From: Lampris incognitus
Taxonomy: Eukaryota > Chordata > Actinopteri > Lampriformes > Lampridae
Direction of reading: 5' to 3'
Assembly (NCBI RefSeq): GCF_029633865.1
Contig: NC_079214.1
Coordinates: forward strand, 35,015,095 to 35,079,094
DNA: 64,000 bases
The notes beneath the pieces are model-generated. The model was given only the letters and a program-made list of their open reading frames with translations. It was not told the DNA's origin and made no database searches. This document shows, piece by piece, positions 58,229-64,000 of this stretch. The position numbers and the translations under genes are program-made. The stretch's first letter is position 1. Each line of letters starts with the position of its first letter.

Positions 58229-60090
58229 CTACTACTACTACTACTACTACTACTACTGCTGCTTTCAGCTGCTCCTGTTAGGCATCACCACAGCGGATCA
58301 TCTGTTTCCATTTCATCCTGTCCTATGTATCTTCCTCTGTCACACCAGCCACCTGCATGTCCTCCCTCACCAAATCCATAAACCTCCTCTTTGGCCTTCC
58401 TCTTTTCCTCTTCCCTGGTAGCTCCATATTCAGCATCCTTCTCCAAATATACCCAGCATCTCTCCTCCACATATGTCCAAGCCATCTCAATCTTGCCTCT
58501 CTTACTTTGTCTCCAAACCATCCAACCTGAGCTGTTCCTCTAATATAGTCATTCCTAATCCTGTCCTTCGTCACTCCCAATGAAAATCTTGGCATCTTCA
58601 ACTCTGCCACCTCCAGCGCCGCCTCCTATCTTTTTGTCAGTGCCACTGCCTCCAAACCATATAACATAGCTGGTCTCACAACCATCTTGTAAACCTTCCC
58701 TTTAACTCTTGCTGGTACCCTTCTGTCGCAAATCACTCCTGACACTCTTCTCCACCTACTCCACCCTGCCTGCACTCTCTTCTTCACCTCTCTTCTGCAC
58801 TCCCCATTACTTTGGACAGTCGACCCCAAGTATTTAAACTCATACGCCTTCTTCACCTCTACTTGCATCCTCATCATTCCACTGCCCTCCCTCTCATTCA
58901 CGCATAGGTATTCCGTCTTGCTCCTACTGACTTTCATTCCTCTTCTCTCCAGTGCATACCTCCACCTCTCCAGGCATTCCTCAGCTTGCACCCTACTCTT
59001 GCTACAGATCACAATGTCATCTGCAAACATCATAGTCCACAGAGACTCCTGCCTGATCTCGTCAATCAACTTGTCCATCACCATTGCAAACAAGAAAGGG
59101 CTCAGAGCCGATCCTTGATGTAATCCCACCTCCACCTTGAACCCATCTGTCATTCCAACCACACACCTCACCATTGTCACAATTCCCTCCATGTCAAATT
59201 GAATAGGAGAAAATTAAGTCTTTCTCATCCGCTTCTTCCTTCTTCTGTCATACTGTAATACAGAGTTTGTACATTGTAAATGGATGTCTATTGATCTTTT
59301 AATGGGATAAGCTATGGTATCATTGGTGAATTAATTGTAAAGCGTTTTGAGCAGCTGTTGCAGCTAGAAGAGTGCTCTATAAAATGCAACTTGATTGATA
59401 TCCTGCACCACTCCTACATACTTCTCTACAACTCCCGACTTCCTCATACAATACCACACCTCCTCTCTCAGCACCCTGTCATATGCTTTCTCGAAATCCA
59501 CAAAGACACAGTGTAACTCCTTCTGGCCTTCTCTATACTTCTCAATCAATATTCTCAAAGCATACATCACATATGTAGTGCTCTTTCATGGCATGAAACC
59601 ATACTGCTGCTCACTAACCATCACCTCTCCTCTTAACCTAGCTTCTATTACTCTTTCCCATATCGTCATGCTGTGGTTGATCAACTTTATACCTCTGTAG
59701 TTGCTACAGTTGTACGCATTGCCCTTTTTCTTGAAAATCAGTACCAGTACGCTTCTTCTCCACTCCTCAGGCATCCTCTCACTTTCCAAGACTGTGTTAA
59801 ACAATCTAGTTAAAAACGCCACTGCCATCTCTCATAAACATTTCCATGCCTCCACAGGTATGTCACCAGGACCAACTGTCTTTCCACTCTTCATCCTCTT
59901 CATAGCTGCCCTCACTTCCTCCTTGCTAATCCACCGCACTTCCTGGTTGACTTCCCCCACATCATCCAACCTTCTCTCTCTCTCATTTTTTGCATTCACC
60001 AGCCCATCAAAGTACTCCTTCCACCTTCTCAGGACACTCTCCTTGCTTGTCAGCACATTTCCATCTCTATCCTTCGAGGCACAGAGGCAT
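58229..60090 (-). mobile_element. RTE-like LINE nested in the gypsy element, dead
   Basis: The minus strand reads, from 60090 down: WKEYFDGLVNAKNERE, RMPEEWRRSVLVLIFKKKG, NCSNYRGIKLINHSMTIWER and HCVFVDFEKAYDRVLREEVW. Then come GLHQGSALSPFLFAMVMDKL, MMFADDIVICSKSR (catalytic FADD), FKYLGSTVQSNGEC, SRWRRVSGVICDRRVPARVK and EARLRWLGHMWRRDA. It ends in a (TAG)n tail at 58231-58258. The family resembles RTE-type LINEs. A separate 180-bp tail-like insertion interrupts it at about 59205-59400, and frameshifts occur near 59590 and 59830. The 5' end is truncated at about 60090. Confidence 0.88.
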
Positions 60091-61341
60091 GAGCCACTCA
60101 GGAGGACCTTCAAGTCTCCTGTTCATGTCTCGCTCTGCATGTTCCCAAGTACTAAAGTGGGGTCACTCCTCTAGACTCTTGGAGCATCCAGGTGTTAGTC
60201 ACATGCTAGAGTTCCTGACATGCACAAAGACGTGCAATCCCTCATCCTCACCTGCCAGACATGTGCTTGGAACAAATCCTCCTATCAGTGTCTATTCCTT
60301 CTCGACATCCCGTCTCTAATGATTTCATTACAGGCCACCCAACGTAATATCACTCTACTAGGAGTTGTTGACAGGTTTTCAAAATCGGCACATTTTATTG
60401 CACTACCAAAGTTATCAACTGTTAAAGAGATGGCTGAGGTTATGTTAAGGGAGGTGTTCAGAATTCATGGATTCCCTTCAAACATTGTGTCAGACCGTGG
60501 GCCACAATTCGTCTCAGTTTTGGAGAGCCTTTTATCAGCTGCTTGGTGTTTCTTACTGCCTTTCCACAGGATTCCATCCTCAGTCGAATGGCCAGACGGG
60601 GAGGGTCAATCAGTAACTGGGAAAATTCCTCCAATGCTTTGTGTCCAGTAACTCGGGATTGGAGTAACTGGCTCACCTGGGCAGAGCTGGCTCACAAAAC
60701 ATTGCAGGATTCATCTACTGGGATGTTGCTCTTCCAATATCAGCTCAGTTTCAAACCTCCACTCTTTCCAGAGAAGGAGCCAGAGGTGGGGTTCCCATCT
60801 GCACAGTATCTGAAGAGACACTGCCAGACAGACTGGAAGCAGCACAAGCCACACTAACAAGAGTTCCACATGACAGCAGCGAACAGGCGCTGCCTGCCTA
60901 TCAGATTATATACCACCCCGGCCAGAGAGTGTGGCTCTCCACAAAGGACCTTGCTCTAGGGGTTGACTCACAGAAGCTCACACCCAGATTCAGTGGCCTG
61001 ATGCACCAACCCGGTATTAGAGTCACGTTGCCTAAGTCAACACGAGTCTGTCCCACTTTCCATGTCCATTGTTGAAGCCATTTTACACTTTTCCACTGTC
61101 ACAGCCCTCTTGCTCTCCCCCCACCCAAGGTGATTGATGGGCAACTTACCTACATCGTGTGGCGACTGCTGGATTGCCGTAGAGTGAGAGGTGGCCTCCA
61201 GTACCTTGTAGACTCCGAGGGTTATGATCCAGAGAAGTGGATTAGGGCCCATAACATTCAAGACCTAAAGCTCATCAAACACTTTCATAGACAACATGCA
61301 GATCGGCCAGTAGGGGTGGAGCCAAGCACAGAAGGGGGTAA

Positions 61342-61617
61342 TGTCATGAGGCATCCCAGGAGACAGGTGGCAGCAGAATGCAGTTCAACCTAGGGTGTGC
61401 GCCAGCAAAGAAGCCTGTCACACCTGTGCTATGTTCTGGGACTCGTTACCCTCACTAGTAGAATATTTAAAACCTGCCTTTTTTGCTTCTTTGCTTGTTC
61501 TTGACATCCTGTGGATACTGTCAGTCTCTTTTGAGTGTTGTTTTCAGTATTGGCTATTCTCAGTTCTCAAGAACTTGTCTGTTTTCTTTGTTCCTTTTTG
61601 AATGTGTTTTCATTTTA
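61342..61617 (+). repeat. 3' LTR of the gypsy element, truncated
   Basis: It starts after the purine tract with TGTCATGAGGCATCCCAGGA and carries 13 extra bases relative to the 5' LTR. Its end is lost at about 61617, where an (ATA)n retroposon tail begins. Confidence 0.75.
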
Positions 61618-62050
61618 ATAATAATAACAACAAATGTATATAGTGCTTTTCTAACAATCAAAGTCGCTTTACGGTAAATGGGGTGAAACAAGACAACAGA
61701 TAAACATAACACAAACATACAGGGGTGGATGGGAAGGGGGGGCTATGAGAGGGAGAAGCAGCAGCCACACACGACGCCAGCAGTACTCTCCCATTTAAAC
61801 AGGTACAAAAGGGCAAGAAAAACAAAAAACAACAGCACTGTAGACGTTGAGTTTCTGTAGGGGTTTACACCCGTAGCCCATTTCTCTCCCGAGGTATCCA
61901 CTAGGCAGTGGCACTATTTAACCCATAGATGGGGGCTGGTTCGTGGGCATCAGGGAATACCCCCACACCGGTGGGCCTGCGTACCGCACGTCTAGGGGCC
62001 AGACCCCCTCTGAGTCCCTTGTAGTTCAGCCAGGCTCAAAAACCCTTAAC
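61618..62050 (-). mobile_element. Retroposon tail and repeat-like sequence
   Basis: ATAATAATAACAACAAATGT followed by ATAGTGCTTTTCTAACAATC is the inverted simple tail and 3' end common to fish LINEs. Positions 61860-62040 (TTACACCCGTAGCCCATTTC, CCACACCGGTGGGCCTGCGT) look repeat-like, but I cannot name the family. Confidence 0.5.
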
Positions 62051-64000
62051 AAAAACAAATCCTGACAAATAAGCTCAAATTTGCAAAGCAGGTCACTATG
62101 TCCTTGTCCACCATGTAGTATGGGATAACATACATTTCTTTATCTAATAAAAAATAACTGTCTTATCTAGTTTCAGTACTGTCAGAATAGCATGGATTCC
62201 AAATATCTCATCTCCCCTTCATACTTTCTGCATCCTATGAATGAGTGTGAGAGCCAAGATAACAAAAGATATCAAAACATAATCATGACCCCCAGTTTTT
62301 CAGCAGTGCTGACTCTTGCGGTATTTCCTGTCTTATGATGACTTCATGAGTCACAGTGCATGTCTCTATCACACTGTATGAACAGGACATCAGACTGTCT
62401 AGCTATTCAAGTAGCAAGCCTCATTGTGAATTGTTCTGTACTATAGTCAGCTTAGTGCCTGGGCTTTGAATTTTAATACCTCATAAGCACTTAATTGGAT
62501 GAAAAGTAATTAGAAGCCCATGGGAGCGTATTGTAAGAGCTTTAGGAACATCTTCTCATGGAAGTATAGCTTCAGTCACAGAAACCTCTGTGTAGCTTAG
62601 ACAAACCAACCAAGTTTTTAAAGACTTATGATCCTACATTGGGCCTACTTTGAGTAATGACTCTCAGAATAATATGTACCAGTACATATGAAAATAAAAC
62701 TCTCAATGTAAAATTGAGCACAGCCTGATATGTGCTCCTAGCTTGTTAAATTCAGTGTGATCTGCTGTAAATCTTTCAGACTTATAAACATTAAGAGTAC
62801 CAATACAATCTTCAAGCACAGACTCAGATCACAGCTCTCTGTCTTCATGTGGCTTAATGTCCCTTGTGTCCTTTGGTTGTGGATCTGTTTCACAAAGCAC
62901 ATAAATGGTCCTTTGAATTTACAGGGGGAGACATCATGATTCAGGTGCTGCTGCTTCCTTTATTGCTACTTCATGATTCAATTTTGTCCTGCTTGATTGG
63001 TTCTCAGAGCTATTGCCCCGGACCACGTCCTGACCCTGTGAGCTGGGCTTTCCGTTACAGCTGATGAGATTTTCCTTCAAACTGCTCTCAGGATGAACCC
63101 ACGGTAACAGTGAAGAGACAAACATCCGTGACCTTGCTGAGTTAGAGGTTGTCTTGTCAATTACACTCCGAAGTGCTATAAGCCATATATTACTTAGATT
63201 TTTTTTAAATTATTTGAAGGACCACAGCCTGCACTTTTTAGATTTACACCACAAGAGCTCATATAAGTTGCTGGTTTACACTGAAGAAAGGGGATGGTCA
63301 GAGAGCCTTTATGCATGAACTGCATGTACTTCATTAGTTTGGACAAAAATACAAGATCAGCTGACACCATTTTTTTCTGCAGCAATAGAGCTATTTGTGG
63401 TTCAATTTTCCTGTAGCCAATCAATGCAAATGAAAGCTGCTGCAGCCGAGAGATGGACAGTCTATTTCAAAGTGCATTTTCCTTGAAAATCTGATATCAT
63501 GAGAGCATATACAACATGGCATTTACAGGAATGAGGGCCACTTTGAATTTCTGAAATAAAACAACTACATTACATTAAGGAGCTGAAATATGACTGCACC
63601 AGGTGTGAGTTTTTATTAGCATACTATAATGTCATCTGTGGGAAAATCTGGTCTTTTTTTATCCAATTGTCCTTTCTGTGTCTGACATTATATGACATCA
63701 CCTGTCCTGGACCTCAAGAGGTCCAATCAAGTAAGGTGATGGAGTATATGAATTGTCAGCTGTCCAAACTGACATCGAGAGCTTTATGTTTTACTCTTAT
63801 TTTACAAGCCTAATCTATAAAAAATATGTACTTCAGTTTATCGACAGTTACAGATGAAGAAAAGTAGATCCAGAGCAAAACAGCTTTGTTTTGCTCTGGT
63901 AAATGAAAATGTAAAAAGTCTTGCCTTTTAGCTTTGATTTTTTATCTATTCAATAAAATCCTTAATGTTCAACACAGTTACCCTGAACATACACCAATTA
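62051..64000. other. Flank, no gene recognised; one hairpin
   Basis: No motif in the open frames. A short perfect hairpin CCAGAGCAAAAC / GTTTTGCTCTGG with a 6-nt loop lies at 63870-63899. Confidence 0.45.

Larger units (their letters stand above)
55972..61617 (+). mobile_element. Ty3/gypsy retrotransposon with chromodomain, dead and split by a LINE
   Basis: It begins and ends with related LTRs (TGTCATG at 55972 and at 61342). Gag starts at 56346 (MDPEETEQFQAAVSNQG). A broken zinc knuckle CLYCGKSGHFSAH lies near 57230. Pol is readable as LLNPLILGYPWL (57640), then RT from LPSDYHNLAEVFDKQFA (57815) to [13 protein letters not shown] and [12 protein letters not shown] (58190-58220). A LINE on the minus strand occupies about 58229-60090. 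Integrase follows: LTCQTCAWNKSS, GVVDRFSKSAHFIALPKLST and [11 protein letters not shown] (to about 60850), then a chromodomain, [18 protein letters not shown] (61190). Stops and frameshifts are many. A purine tract GAAGGGGGTAA precedes the 3' LTR. Confidence 0.92.

Overview
The window is teleost fish nuclear DNA. It holds spliced vertebrate genes with GT-AG introns and a dense, layered load of fish-type transposable elements: Tc1-like transposons, tRNA-headed SINEs, several non-LTR retrotransposons, a Penelope-like element, Ty3/gypsy elements, foldback elements and long CA/TG, TA and TC microsatellites. No bacterial, viral or plasmid gene organisation is present, and no stand-alone tRNA, rRNA or CRISPR feature was found.

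Three host genes can be read exon by exon. (1) il16 (+): only its last three coding exons (2567-3720) are here, with the end of the penultimate PDZ domain and the complete last PDZ domain. (2) stard5 (-): complete, six exons, 18641 down to 10080, a 211-residue START lipid-transfer protein. (3) tmc3 (-): complete open reading frame, 22 exons, 54422 down to 19514, 1169 residues, a TMC-family multi-pass membrane protein with the CWET motif and a long cytosolic tail. Every exon junction of stard5 and tmc3 keeps frame (636 and 3510 nt in total). The order il16 > < stard5 < tmc3 is the order I recall for human 15q25, which supports the gene identities.

Layout: 1-2566 il16 intron with a truncated Tc1 element, an intact Tc1-like element and LINE scraps. 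2567-3785 il16 end. 4045-6314 two dead Tc1-like elements, one split by a SINE. 6315-10079 intergenic. 10080-18641 stard5, whose 6.8-kb last intron holds a dead Tc1 element and a cluster of inverted-repeat elements. 19464-54422 tmc3, whose introns carry three related LINE copies, an L1-like insertion with clear target duplication, a Penelope-like element with hammerhead-ribozyme motifs, a gypsy 3' end, a second intact Tc1-like element, a perfect 134-bp palindrome, SINEs and MITE-like repeats. 54423-64000 tmc3 upstream flank with a 5.6-kb gypsy element split by a nested LINE.

The three host genes are neighbours but do not form a pathway: a PDZ scaffold/cytokine precursor, an intracellular sterol or bile-acid carrier and a membrane channel-like protein. 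The most notable signals are a complete minimal hammerhead ribozyme (28895-28936) beside a Penelope-like element, two intact Tc1 copies with only 12 differences in 1580 bp, and simple repeats placed directly against tmc3 splice sites. I found no convincing new gene system; the novelty here lies in the mobile-element and RNA-level structures.
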